From Porphyra umbilicalis (lineage: Eukaryota > Rhodophyta > Bangiophyceae > Bangiales > Bangiaceae), in assembly GCA_002049455.2 (NCBI GenBank), contig KV918911.1, forward strand, positions 114,116 through 178,115: 64,000 nt of DNA, given 5' to 3'. This document shows, piece after piece, positions 10,541 to 21,049 of this stretch (its first letter is position 1; the number at the start of each line of letters is the position of its first letter). The position numbers and the translations under genes were made by a program. Below the pieces are notes generated by a model, which saw nothing but the letters and a program-made list of their open reading frames with translations, was not told the origin of the DNA and ran no database searches.

Positions 10541-11181
10541 CTAGGTTGTTGGTGGAACGACTGTACGGTGTAGATGTTTCTTCATTTTTATGGTGTTTGT
10601 AGTTTGACATGTTGTTGTCCACTTCTTAGTTTCCCGTGAGTCATCATAGCGATGAAGGAAGTGGCAGGTCAGCATGGCCCATGATTTGGGAGTCGTATCC
10701 TTCACATATGTTGATAAAACTACTTGGTACTCAAAACATACGCGTATGGCGGTAGCGTACCAATTGGTGTTGGTCCATTGTGGGATAACCACGGTTTCTT
10801 CCTCTGTGGTTGTCACCAGACGTCAAAACTCGAGTCCAAATGTGGTACCGGCGGTAGAAGAAACCCGTTGAGGAGCACCGGCACAGTGGGATGGCTGCCG
10901 ATCAGTGTCGCTTGCGCGGATTTTGGCCTCACATATGTGTACGAACCGTATGCATTGTTCAGCCGAGGGAAGTGCCGCAGGGCAAGTTGGGGGTCATACG
11001 TAAAGTTGCGCGTCATGGAGGGTACGGCCGACATAATCCAAGCGATAGGAACTACTTCTCTAATTACAGCGTTAGAATTTACGTCCGCCCATGAGACATT
11101 GGCATGGAAAACTCCGTCACCGGTGACATGGACGCGTTGGATAGCGGGTATGCATGTCGGATCCATGATGATGTTGCCCAC
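10541..11181 (-). pseudogene. Unidentified ORF pair interrupted by a transposon
   Basis: Two minus-strand frames abut in a four-base GTGA overlap at 10813-10816. The upstream part (start at a GTG, 11181; frame open a little further upstream) reads like a natural protein (VHVTGDGVFHANVSWADVNS, later FTYDPQLALRHFPRL). The second part ends at a TAG lying inside the inverted repeat of the 7763-10563 element, so the original C terminus was displaced by that insertion. The overlap is probably a single-base frameshift. Local GC is lower than in host genes. Family not recognised. Confidence 0.4.
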
Positions 11182-11532
11182 GGCTGTTAGCCCAGCTTGT
11201 CGGCAACTTTGTCGTGTCGGCGTTTGCCAACCACGTCAGTGATGACCAGCGTAACCGTCTATGTGCCGTTTGACAGGAAGGGCTAGTTTGCACGAGCTTT
11301 TAAACCTGTACAATCGCAAGATTCGGGGGGGTACGGCACAAATGGGAGGCGTTGAGACTATGGAAAGCATGCTAGACAAGTAAAGGAGTACGGCGGTCAG
11401 TGCCTATACACGTGGACGGCCGCGAACCGAAAGAAGATCGCTGCACACTCGTCGACATTGTGATGAACGACGAAAAGGCTTGAATGCAATAGGATGGGCA
11501 CAACATACCGCCAGAAGCTCCTTGACATTTAA

Positions 11533-11823
11533 CATGTCAACGTGTACCCCAAGGGCACCACCAAGCACAGCAATGGCTCTTCTACAGTCCTAATTCTGGA
11601 GCAGGTCCTGCATGTACTTGAACAGGGCCGCCGTTTTCACGGCCGAACGGACTGTGCCCAAGTTTTAGAAAGCGCGTACAGCCTGCAACCGGACACGGCA
11701 CAGTTGTAGCCCACAAGATTCAAGATTCATATTGCTGCTTCCCCCGTTTTGGCCGACCTGGTCAAAGTCAAGGTCAAGAAGGGGACTTTACTTTTCACAA
11801 ACAGATCCAATGTTTTCATGTAA
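11533..11823 (+). pseudogene. Short coding relic with in-frame TAG
   Basis: The frame following a TAA at 11530 reads VNVYPKGTTKHSNGSSTVLI, then LEQVLHVLEQGRRFHGRTDC. It meets a TAG at 11707-11709 and continues in the same frame (HIAASPVLADLVKVKVKKGT) to a TAA at 11821. Composition is protein-like, with no recognised family. Probably a fragment of a decayed element gene. Confidence 0.3.
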
Positions 11824-12420
11824 GTGTCGAAAGTGACCGTCAATTTTAGTCTATTGAGCTGGTCGTTCCAATTTGCGCAATGCTCGCATTTCGGCGACGC
11901 CGTCGTCCTCGCACGCCGTCGGCGAGCAGCGCGTGGCCAAACGAGCCATTGTCGACACAGCTTACAACGTCCAGCGTCGCTGATGGCAACTACGACGGCC
12001 TGTCGCACACCACGACACCCGGCAGCGACACCGCTTGGCAGCCTATTCGTGCTCTCAACGCCTCGTCACCTCCTCTCTTTTCGCGACCGCCTCGTCACTG
12101 GGTGTGTGTACAGCGGGCCTCGCCATGGAGCCTGCAGGCAATGGCGGCGAGCAGTCGAGAGGCGGCTCGTCCTCGCCCACAGGTATGGTTCCTGTTGCTG
12201 ATGTTGGTCATTTTCCTCTCTGGCGAGGCCTATTGGGAAGAGCCTCCGAAGTGACGAGTCAAGTGACGTCTTGGTTGTGGCATCGTGCAGCGCTCGCACC
12301 GCCTGACTCTGGTGCTCCCATTTGTACGCTGCTTATCTATGGGTTTTTAATGGATGTGTTTGATCTTCTGTCCTTCTGGTTCTGGCAGATATCCGCCAAG
12401 TTCGGCGGTGTGGCGTCTGA

Positions 12421-12972
12421 CACCTGACGGACCACGATGTTCGGCGATACCCAATTGCGAACGCGCCTGACATCCTGTGCGGCTGCAACGACAGGTCGTG
12501 CCGCAAATGCTCTGCCACGTGTCCGGTGTGCGACAAGAAAGGGCACGAAGCGGACATGTTGGGGGAGAACGTGCGTCGGGGCATCGTGCCGAAATGGGCA
12601 TGCGCGGAGCACAACTTGGAGGACATGCACGTGCGCATGGCCCCGGACTTGAAACCATTAAGCCCAACGCAGCGGGTGCAAAAGGAGGCGGCCCGTGGGA
12701 ACAAGCGGCGACTGGCGGCGCTCGTGCCATTGGATGGGGCCCGTCTTCGGACGCACATTGCGCCGGCCAACATCGTGGATCTGACCGGTTTGGGTGGGGC
12801 GGCGGCGTCTCCTGCGGTGCGCACGTCGCACGGTTTTGCTGCAGCGCTGCAAGATGACGGGGTCTCGCGACCGGCGGCCCGTCTTCTCGGGGCCTTTGCG
12901 GGCGATTCTGTGGGTCACGGCAGCGGCCAGCGCTCAGAGCCGCCGCCGGGCGCGTTGGCGGCAGAGATATGA
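12421..12972 (+). CDS. Cys-cluster protein, element-like
   Basis: After a TGA at 12418 the frame reads HLTDHDVRRYPIANAPDI and then a dense cysteine cluster with spacing C-x-C-x4-C-x2-C-x3-C-x2-C (coordinates about 12478-12531), followed by KKGHEAD and, 20 residues on, a WACAEHN motif. This resembles a treble-clef or zinc-ribbon-like metal site, but I cannot place it in a named family. No ATG lies at the left edge, so the true start is probably in an upstream exon or was lost to a frameshift. The stop (12970-12972) overlaps the next ATG as ATGA. Confidence 0.45.
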   Translation, partial: HLTDHDVRRYPIANAPDILCGCNDRSCRKCSATCPVCDKKGHEADMLGENVRRGIVPKWACAEHNLEDMHVRMAPDLKPLSPTQRVQKEAARGNKRRLAALVPLDGARLRTHIAPANIVDLTGLGGAAASPAVRTSHGFAAALQDDGVSRPAARLLGAFAGDSVGHGSGQRSEPPPGALAAEI

Positions 12973-13475
12973 GCAAGCGTCGGGCCAGCGTCGTCGCCGC
13001 CCTCCAGGAGCAGCTCAAGAAGCTGCCGAAGAACTCGGCGGCGACTCGATGGGAGCAGTGTCGATGCGAGAAGAAGGTGGGACTTGGGGGAGCGGGGTCG
13101 GGGGCGGACGCCGAGGTGCTTGAATCGGCCAGTCCCTTTTTTAAGATCAAGGGTAAGGAGCTGAAGCGCGCTGCCGTGCGGTACGTGGGCTTGCCCGACG
13201 CGGCGGGTGACTCGTACAAGGTGAAGGATGCCTGTGCTGCCTTTGTCGGTCCCGGTAAGATGTACACGGGAGCTTCGGTGGCAAACAAGACGTTGTCGTG
13301 TGACTTTGTGTGTGTGGAGCCTATGGCGTGCGCCGCGAGTGTGCAGTTGACTGTGCCCGCTGTGCTTGCATCTAAGAAGCAGTTTATTGTGGAGATGCGC
13401 TCGGGAGACGAGGACATGTGTCGTTTCTTGATGGTCCGCGACGCAAAGTCGAACGCATCGGCCGCCTCTCTGTGA
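12969..13475 (+). CDS. Hypothetical protein overlapping the Cys-cluster ORF
   Basis: 168 residues, starting at the ATG of an ATGA stop-start overlap with the preceding ORF. It has a basic, probably coiled N-terminal part (KRRASVVAALQEQLKKLPKN) and then a mixed alpha/beta-like region with Lys-rich stretches (FFKIKGKELKRAAVRYVGLP). The strong Lys content and balanced composition argue for coding. No family recognised. The tight overlap suggests that the two ORFs were one gene or are co-translated parts of one mobile element. Confidence 0.45.
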   Translation: MSKRRASVVAALQEQLKKLPKNSAATRWEQCRCEKKVGLGGAGSGADAEVLESASPFFKIKGKELKRAAVRYVGLPDAAGDSYKVKDACAAFVGPGKMYTGASVANKTLSCDFVCVEPMACAASVQLTVPAVLASKKQFIVEMRSGDEDMCRFLMVRDAKSNASAASL

Positions 13476-13896
13476 CTTGGTTGGGTCTCAATCCTCTTTG
13501 TAAACGTCTGCTCTGTGCCTCTCTAACCCTCCACCTCCTCGAGCGGAGTGGCTCTCCAAAATCCGCCGCCAGCAGCCGAAGCCAGCTCCGGCACCTGCGG
13601 CTGGACAGTCGCCAGTGGCGCGCACTTTTTCACAAGGCCCCCACAAGCGACCGATATGGACACCACCCGACCACCGCGCCCGCCACCCCCCCCCCCCCCC
13701 CCCCCCCCATTAGCCGACCCCCCGGGGTCTGACACCGGCCTCCTTCTGCGCAGCGATGGGTAGCAACGCGGGTGCGGCCGCAGCCGCGGGAAGCTGGGCG
13801 GCGGCGGACGCCACGATCGGCGGCGCGCCGCCGCCGCCGGCTCTTCATTTCTCTTATTGCGTCGTAGTGAGGTGTGACGCCTACGTTTATTCATGC

Positions 13897-14861
13897 TCAG
13901 GGAACGTACATCGGGTAGCGCCGGACCGCTGCACGAACGAACCCTTGGCACATCGCTCTGGAAATTTGCAGGAGCATTGTGTCCATGGTGAGCATTGGCC
14001 ACGTGTTAAACTGCGCTGGTGACGAGCACCGACGAAGCCAACTGCTCCTGACAGAGAAAGCATCCTCGATGGGGTTGAAGTCAGGAGAGTACGGAGGCAA
14101 GGACAAACCAAACACACCGGCATCCCGCAGCACCTCAAGAGACACTTCATCGTGAAAAAGAGCATTGTCCAACACCAAAACACACCTGTCGGGCTCCTGT
14201 TCCCACGCCAGCCCCTCCTTTACGGTGCGTATACGAGATAGCAGAAAGTTGGTCACAAACACTACAATGTCAACAGACGTCTGACCATCTCGAGGGCGCG
14301 TCACCATCCAGTCAAGAACCTGGTCATGAGCCATAGCAACAAAAAGGCTCCTGCGCACTCCGGGTTTGGCCTCAACGTAACGCTCAGCACTTGTGCCGCG
14401 CAATGACCATACCCAGCGGCGCTCTGCCGCCCGCCCTACTCGTTGGGCCTCGTCCACCTAGACGCGAAAGCGCAGAGGGATTCTCCACTGCGCCCAGACC
14501 CACAAAGCGCGATGCTCCTCGTTGCGCGTTATGAAGACGCGCTCAATGACCTTGCGGGTGAGGCCGTTCCGGAAATGGATTCTCCCCACAGTTCCAGGTG
14601 ACACCACCACCCCCACGCCCACCTCCTCCGCCAGGTAGTTCACGGCGTCCGCCGTATCTTCGAGGAAGATCGCTGGCTGCTCGTCGACGGCCGTCAGTAC
14701 CGCGGCGCGGTGAGGTCGTTCCGGAAATGGATTCTCCCCACAGTAACGCGTGACACCACCACCCCCGCGCCCACCACCTCCGCCAGGTAGTTCACGGCTT
14801 CCGCCATCTCTTCAAGGAAGATCTCTGTCTGCTCGTCTACGGCCGTCAGTACCGCGGCGCG
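13897..14861 (-). pseudogene. Tc1/mariner (IS630-type) transposase, broken
   Basis: The DDE catalytic half (14457 down to 13897) carries VDEAQR (first D), VLDNALFHDE (second D) and LPPYSPDFNPIED (third residue E), with 33 residues between the second D and the E, as in IS630/Tc1 enzymes. Upstream in the same frame lies the helix-turn-helix linker (GTVGRIHFRNGLTRK), separated by an in-frame TAG at 14458-14460. Further upstream the N-terminal part is disturbed by a 152-bp tandem duplication. Both defects point to an inactive copy. Inverted repeats were not found by eye. Confidence 0.8.
14558..14861. repeat. 152-bp tandem duplication within transposase
   Basis: Positions 14558-14709 and 14710-14861 are direct repeats, both starting GTGAGG(C/T)CGTTCCGGAAATGG and ending TACCGCGGCGCG, with a handful of differences. 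The duplicated segment encodes part of the DNA-binding N terminus. 152 is not a multiple of three, so the duplication shifts frame and adds to the inactivation. Confidence 0.85.
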
Positions 14862-17400
14862 CAGCTACTGGTCTTCGGTGGCGTTGTCCATGTGCCGGTT
14901 CCATCGATTAGGCGCGTAGTGAAATTCGCCGCCGGAGTGGCGAAAGTAGCCTACGTACCGCGACGCCGACCGCACAGAAGAACCCAAACAGAAAGAGGCC
15001 GCAGCCACGGTGATGCCCTCCACGAGCACCATGCGGACAAGGTGCTGGCGCTTCACGGCATACTTTATTGCGAAGCGTGCTGGAGTGAGGAGTGAGAAAG
15101 TGGGGAGCACAGTTGCGGTGTAGGCGCCGGAGAGTGCTCTGAAGGAGGGGGGCAGCAGCAGTGAGACAGGCAAGGTGGATGAGTCCCGGGCGGGATGGCG
15201 CAGTTGCACGATGACCTCACGCACCCCGATATCAGCACTGCAAGATCGGGTCCTCTGGACCCGTCAACAGCTACACAATGCCTGGATCTACCTCGTTGCC
15301 TCGCGCTGATCGGCACTGTTGGACAAACTTCTTGCCGACCATGCCTTGGCAGAACAGTTTGCCTCAGAAAACACCCGCTTCTCTCCAATGCCGGATTTCT
15401 GTGCAAAGCGGTCCCACCAGCGCCGTGCAAGTATGCGACCACGTCACGTAAGTGCAGAGTTGAGTGGATTCTGGGCGCGCTGAAGTAGCATATAAAAGGA
15501 CAGGTGTGCGGATTTTCTCAACGATGTTGTCCAGAACGACGAAAAGAGAGGAAGGTATACCCCAAATGATGATTCAAAAAGGCTTCATGAGGGACAGGTC
15601 AGCACACAAGTGGCAATTTCACTTGAGATTATCAGCATTCGGAAAGCCGTAGTTGCTCTGTCCTCTCTTGCCTTGGACCAGATCGGATAAAATTGGGAAG
15701 ATAGCAATACAAGGGCGCAGTGAGAGAGCACGGGCACAATGGGCATGATGGGATCGACGGGAAGAGGAGCGCCGGTGTGCGGCACGAGGAAGACGACGGT
15801 GAGGCACATATACACGTCGAATCCGATAAAGAAAGAGAATCCCACAGTAAACTGCGCAAGTCAAAAAGAATCGGGTCTGTTGGCCGAGATATCACATCTC
15901 GGCGTTGCTGGTTCGGGCTGTGCCTTGCATTGTCCACTGCCAGTCTCGCGCGGAGTCAGCGTCATCATACTTTTGTACTGTGAGGCCTTCTTGCCTGTTA
16001 GTAGTCATCTGTACTCGTGGGCATGGGCTCGGGTCGGGTCGTCAGTGGTCGTGCAATTGTAAGTCTCCTCTGCTAGCGAGCACTGCTTGGTGACCCGGAG
16101 AGTGCCAAATGTGATGGCAGCAATTGGTCAAAGGGCATCCAAGGGCAGTTTGGCCCGCGTGACCCGCGCGACCTGCCTGCAGCCGGGACAGCGCCTCCCT
16201 CACTCCCGCTCGTCATAGGATCGCTCCCGGCACGCATCCGGGACATCGCGGCCACAAACTGACGCTGAAAGACACACGAGAGAAATTCTCAATATCTCCC
16301 AGCCGTGCCCTGCACTGACCAACCACACATGCCGGCCACCCCGCCCCCCCCGTCCCCCCCCCCCTTCCCCCTGCACCCGCCCCTGTGCCTGGCGGCGCGT
16401 CGACTGGCGGTGTGGCGGTCCCTCAAGTCTCGAGTGATTGCGCCGCCACCAGTCACGCCGCACCCGCATCCTCTACCAACGCCAAGTACGCCTCTCCGCG
16501 ATGGTGAGAGCCCTTTGCCGTGGTGGCTCGTGCACGGACAGTGCGGAGGGGACCGACGGGGTCCACGCTGGTCGTGTTCCACGCCTCTTCCCTGGAGCTT
16601 CTCCTACCCCCTTCATGAAGATTTTCACCGTCCTTGCGCCGGTACCGGGCAAGACGGCTGCGACGGGTGGTAGCGACCCCGCCACGGTCACGGTCAGTAC
16701 CGCACCGGCCTTAATAAGCTCCCTCGTTCCTACTGACAATCATAGGAACATTCTCTACTGCGTGACGTGTTGGGGAGCGGAGATTATGATAGTGCTTGCT
16801 TTGTACTCCTTGATACACTGCTCTGACGTCCGTTTGTCCGGTACCCTGTTTGTCCTGCTTGACGTATTCATCATTTTTGTTACTGCCCCTACTGTTCATA
16901 GTGCCCGTCTTGCTCCTACTGCCCCTTCTACCACTGTTCACAGACAAACCGGGCTGTCGACGCTGTGGCCAAACCGCAAGTTGCCAGAAGGCGAGGACGG
17001 TCGAGCCCGCGCAGCTCATCCTCAAGGCGCCAAAGAAAATTTTACTGCTTCTCCCGCTGCCGCTGCCTCTGCCGCTGTCGCTGGCGATAGCGGCAGACGC
17101 AGTAGTGGCGGACGCTTCTCCCGGACGCTAGCGCCAGGCCGGGTGTTTGCTGCAGCTGCAGCGGATGCCGTCTGCGCTCTGACGTGGACCATCGACGTCG
17201 TTACGGTTCCTGCGCATCCACTGAAGTGGATGCACAGGCACTGCAACACCGTTGTCGCGCAGTGCCGTCGGACGTCATCCTCGCTGCCTACATTTCGGCT
17301 CACAGCAGTTTCGTGTCGGCAAGGTCGCTCAGAGGACGGCCGCCGTCATATATAATGTCCTCACCAAAACAGGTGCACCGCCGGCCGCCCAGCACTGTCG
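14862..17400. other. Intergenic, no supported gene
   Basis: Mixed composition, with poly-C tracts near 16345-16365. Frames such as 16438-17355 (+) have no recognised domain and changing composition. Pieces of the 5' side of the Tc1-type element probably occupy the first few hundred bases. Nothing else can be supported. Confidence 0.4.
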
Positions 17401-18615
17401 ATGTGCGATAACCTAGAAGCGAGCACCGGGCGCGGCGGCGGCGGCGGACTTGCGGACGCGGGCATGGTGGAGGAGGACAATGCGGAGGTGTCAAAGGAGG
17501 AAGCAGACAAGGCAGCGGACGCGGACGAGGCGGCGGCGGGCGCCGGCTTGGACGTCGAACAGCCGTTCAACATTGAGCAATCCTCACCGCCGCTGGAATT
17601 CCCGACGTCCTCCAACCCTTCTACCCCGCCCATTTCCACCCCGTCCATCACCAAGATGCCCTCTCAACCGGCCAAGACACCCTCTCCGCCGGTAGTGTCC
17701 AATTCCAGGTCCTCTGCAAGACACTCGAATTACGAGGACAGCAGCGACTAGGCGGCCATCGCCAAGCCGCGGACCCGGCTGCTGCGTAGCTGCTTTCTGA
17801 GGCGCATGCAGAGCCTCATCTTGGCGGCGACATGCAACGAAGACGTGATGCACGTACGGCGGACGCTGGAGCCCCTTCTAAAGTCCATCGTCATGCACGT
17901 GTCCAAGATCAACGACGAGAATTCGAAGCATCTGATGACGGAGATCGAGTTCAACGTGCCTCCGGCAAGCCCCCCGTCAGCCGCCCACCAAGAAGTTTTT
18001 CAAGCCGAGTCTGGGAAAGGCCCTCAACAATGTTCACTTCAACGCCAACGAGTGCATGTTCAAGGCCTGGGTACTGGGCAATGGCTACAAAAGTGAAAAG
18101 GCGGCCAACATTGGCGTCTTCCTGACGGGGCACGTGTACCTGAGGGGACTAAATTGGCAACAGCATGTCCTGAGCGCCTACCCGGTGCTTATCGTCAATT
18201 GCAGTGGAGACCCCTAGACGTACACCCTTCCCGACGGAAAGGCTGGCGACGCCCTCGCCTCGCTGTCGCTTTCCATATTCGCCTTTGTTCTGAGCATGGT
18301 ACGTATGACGTGTTTACTGGGGAGGTATCGCGAACACAGTCAGGGTCGTGCGTGCATTTCATTGATGTGCTCTTACTGACTGGCACGGCCCGGTACTGCG
18401 GCTTGCTGTCTCTGTGTGTCTTATGTGGCTGTGTGGCTGTGCTTGCGCATTTCCTAAGTGTCTGGTGTGGCTGTATGGTTGTGATTGCGTGTGTGGCACT
18501 TGCACATGTCCGGCGGTCCTTGGAGTCTGAGTACCTGAAGTCCACCAAGAAGAGCAATCAGCTCCACGGAGGAAAGTTGAAGGTTGGCCGCGTCGTGTAG
18601 GCCAAGGAGCTGTAG
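17401..18615 (+). pseudogene. Decayed multi-segment gene with several TAG codons
   Basis: A protein-like frame starts at ATG 17401 (acidic Ala/Glu-rich, then Ser/Pro-rich). It meets a TAG at 17749-17751 and continues in frame (RRTLEPLLKSIVMHVSKIND). It shifts frame near 17970-17990 into KKFFKPSLGKALNNVHFNAN and later AANIGVFLTGHVYLRGLNWQ, and meets a TAG at 18215-18217. After another stretch there is a GTACGT at 18299 that could be a splice donor, with AG acceptors near 18515-18525. The following segment (KSTKKSNQLHGGKLKVGRVV) has TAGs at 18598 and 18613. Family unknown. Interruptions in the coding-like parts are TAG plus one frameshift. Confidence 0.45.
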
Positions 18616-19060
18616 AACCTGCACGTCGAGGTCGACGCATCGGGCTATAGCTGGAAATCAGGACGAGGACAACCGTTGGCACGGAGTGTGGGAAGAGGCC
18701 CGGGGCGAGGCACAAATGGCGCTCGGAGGGGGCCCCCACGGGGCGCTGGTGTACCATAAAAGTACGCTTCTATTGTCTGCAACGCTTTGACCTGGTGTGG
18801 GCCAACGTAGAGGCACTGTCGCCATGTGCGTCAGCTCTCAAGCGTGCGTCACAGATCGTACGGCTGTTTGGATACAAACCTATTCCAGAGGCTCTCGCAA
18901 CTGTTGCTGCAATTACAGCTACATAGCTCCCTTCAGCAGGCGGAGAGGAGTTGCTCTGCGCACGTTTACAGCCCTCAGACGCCACGTTGGAACAGTGTCA
19001 GTCCCTACTGGGCTGTAGAATGCGATTATGGGATCCTTACCATGTTGGAATACCACTGTG
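18616..19060. other. Intergenic, nothing recognised
   Basis: Short frames only; no domain or repeat recognised. Confidence 0.4.
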
Positions 19061-19777
19061 TTTCCTGGCCTTTAGGACAGGGTGCTCTCTGAGTGTAGTG
19101 ATGCACACATATACTTAGATAGCGGGACTTGATCTCCGTTTCAGAAGTGGCAGTCTGCATTCGTGTCCTCAGGGATCTGAGGGCGTGTCAGCGTTAGAAG
19201 GGTCGCGATGACCCGAAAAAGAGAATAGAGTTACGTGGCTGAGAAGGACTGTGCTGTCACAAGGGTCACAGGGACCCGACGACGCCTTCCCCTCTGCCCC
19301 GCCCCACCGCCTCGAGTTGCGTGCGGCGACCGCGCGCAGCGACTTCCGGGGTTCGACGCGACCACGACGACCCGCGGGTGATCGTGCCTGCGCGCCTTCT
19401 TCTGTTGCAGCGGCGCTTCGGCGGTTGCTGACGCCATCTAGTGGCGCGCTTAGAGGCGCCCCGTCGCGCGGCGATCAGTCCCACCCGCCCGCCCGTGCGC
19501 CATGTCGGCCGCCCTGCCCGCCGAGCGCAGGTGCGCTTCGCTGCGGAGTGACGGCCTCTCCTGTGGGTGTCGCGCGACGCCGGCGGGCCGCATCCGCTGC
19601 GGTGACGGTGGCGGCTCCCCTTTTCCCGACCCACGTTCTCCCCGCCACGGCAACGTGGCTGTACGTGCCCCCGTGCGCGCTCGCGGCTATGGAGCCGGCC
19701 GGCGTGCCCGGTGTCGATGCGTCGCCGAGCGCGCCACCGCCCTGAAGGCCAGGGTATTGCACGCACGTTCCTGGAAT
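19061..19777 (+). repeat. R700 repeat, copy 1
   Basis: A direct repeat of 34373-35067 along its full length. Both copies start T(T/G)TCCTGGCC-like, share CTGCATTCGTGTCCTCAGGG, and end CCTGGAAT. The termini contain an imperfect inverted pair (CCTGGCCT..AGG near the start, CCTGAAGGCCAGGG near the end). An open frame (19251-19745) is matched residue for residue over most of its length by a frame in copy 2, with the same terminal residues and in-frame length differences. Likely a mobile element or segmental duplicate. Confidence 0.85.
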
Positions 19778-20810
19778 AGACCGGGGGGTCGAATATGCCT
19801 CCAAAAGCCGGAGGCAGTGGTCCCACTTTGTACTGGGCCCCAGCTGAGATGAATTTCCAAATTGACGGGGTCACGCCCTTTTTCCCCCCCAGTGGAGCGG
19901 TACCTTTTTGCGACGATTGAGAGACGAGCAGCATAACATGACCGAGCGAGCCTACCTTCATGCACCGAGAACTCAATGCGTGTCCACTATCCCCCCCCAC
20001 CACACGCCCCATCCTCGGAGAAGATGTGCTACCGTCATTGAGAGCATTTTCAACATCTCAGGCTATCTCAATCGGCTCTTCCATTCTAGAACCACGTCCA
20101 TGTCCTTTGACAGCCACATGTACGTCAGCGGTTGGCTGCTTTGTTGTCATGAGCCTAAGTACCTGCAGGATCCCTTACACCACGTCCTTTCTGGGCACGA
20201 TTAAGACGATTTTTTTCGCCAGGACTCGATTCACTGCAGCGGCAGTTGACAACTGTGGTGAGCAGCCGTATCAACCATGACGAAGGCGCAGAGAACGCTC
20301 GTCGGCAAACGAACAAAGAAACAGGTCAAAATGTGCAGCGATTGATGACGTCCACGCCTAGAAGGGCGTCGCTGTAGGACCATTGCCATCTACGACAGCT
20401 CATGCGGACGTTCCGGAACAGCGACCATCTCTGCCCAGAAGGAATTGGCAGTCAATCTTGCACACGTGGCGCACACGTTTCAGCCGCGTACTACTATTTG
20501 CTGTGCAACGGGTCGTTGATCCATCGCATCGGCCAATCAGAGGCTCTCGTGAGATAGCGTCGGCTATCCTAAAAGCTATTCCGACTCGAAATAGAAAAGC
20601 GATAGCCGCACAGCTATTCTTGGTCAGCGGAAGCCAGAATCAAGTAGGGAGTTCGATTTTCATGCCCCGAACCAAATAAGTGCTTCTTCGTCTAAAAAGT
20701 GGTGTTACATCGGACTTCAGGTGCTTAATGGGACAGGTTGTGCAACGTGTCGTGAAGATGACGATAGCATCTCATTGTTCACAATGCTCTGAGTGAGCGC
20801 CATGACGACA
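19778..20810. other. Intergenic, no supported gene
   Basis: Moderate GC. No frame with a recognisable domain. A small cluster of AGCTATTC/GATAGC motifs sits near 20550-20615. Confidence 0.4.
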
Positions 20811-20812
20811 TA

Positions 20813-21047
20813 TGGCGCGTCGCCAAAGAATAATCGGATCCGAGCAAGTTCCACAGCAAGTTACAGCATTCTGTGACCGTGCTGTGACTGTGCTTTGAAA
20901 TAAAATTGTGTGCTGAGGGCTCCTAGATGGCTCTGTTGGAGACAAGGGTGATCACAGCAATTTTAAATTCTGTGCTGTGAACTGCTGTGACTGCTCTGAC
21001 GTGCTGTGGCCGTTTCCCAGATCCGATCATTCTTTGGCGACGCGCCA
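20813..21047. mobile_element. 235-bp TA-flanked MITE
   Basis: Ends are inverted repeats TGGCGCGTCGCCAAAGAAT(A/G)ATCGGATC, with one mismatch over about 28 bp. The element is bordered by TA on both sides (20811-20812 and 21048-21049). The interior is rich in CTGTGA/TCACAG motifs and has no open frame. The TA duplication points to mobilisation by a Tc1/mariner-type transposase. The inverted repeat differs from those at 7763 and 36054, so it is a separate family. Confidence 0.85.
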
Positions 21048-21049
21048 TA

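Larger units (their letters stand above)
7763..10563. mobile_element. TA-flanked Tc1/mariner-type element, non-autonomous
   Basis: The ends are inverted repeats beginning CAGTCGTTCCAC and running through AACCTAGCACTC (left 7763-7790, right about 10536-10563), with two mismatches over 28 bp. Each end is flanked by TA (7761-7762 and 10564-10565), the target duplication of the Tc1/mariner superfamily. No transposase is visible inside. The 2.8-kb interior is largely other repeats: a PalA copy and a 1.6-kb foldback. The right end cuts into a minus-strand frame that then terminates at a TAG inside the inverted repeat. Confidence 0.7.

Noticed and set aside
12347-13417. 356-codon minus-strand open frame
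   Set aside because: The plus strand has more natural composition (Lys-rich ORF, Cys cluster). The minus translation is Pro/Ser/Arg-rich shadow.
17401-18615. Reassignment of TAG to an amino acid in this genome
   Set aside because: Intact host genes here end with TAG, so TAG works as a stop. Element decay or local readthrough is more likely.
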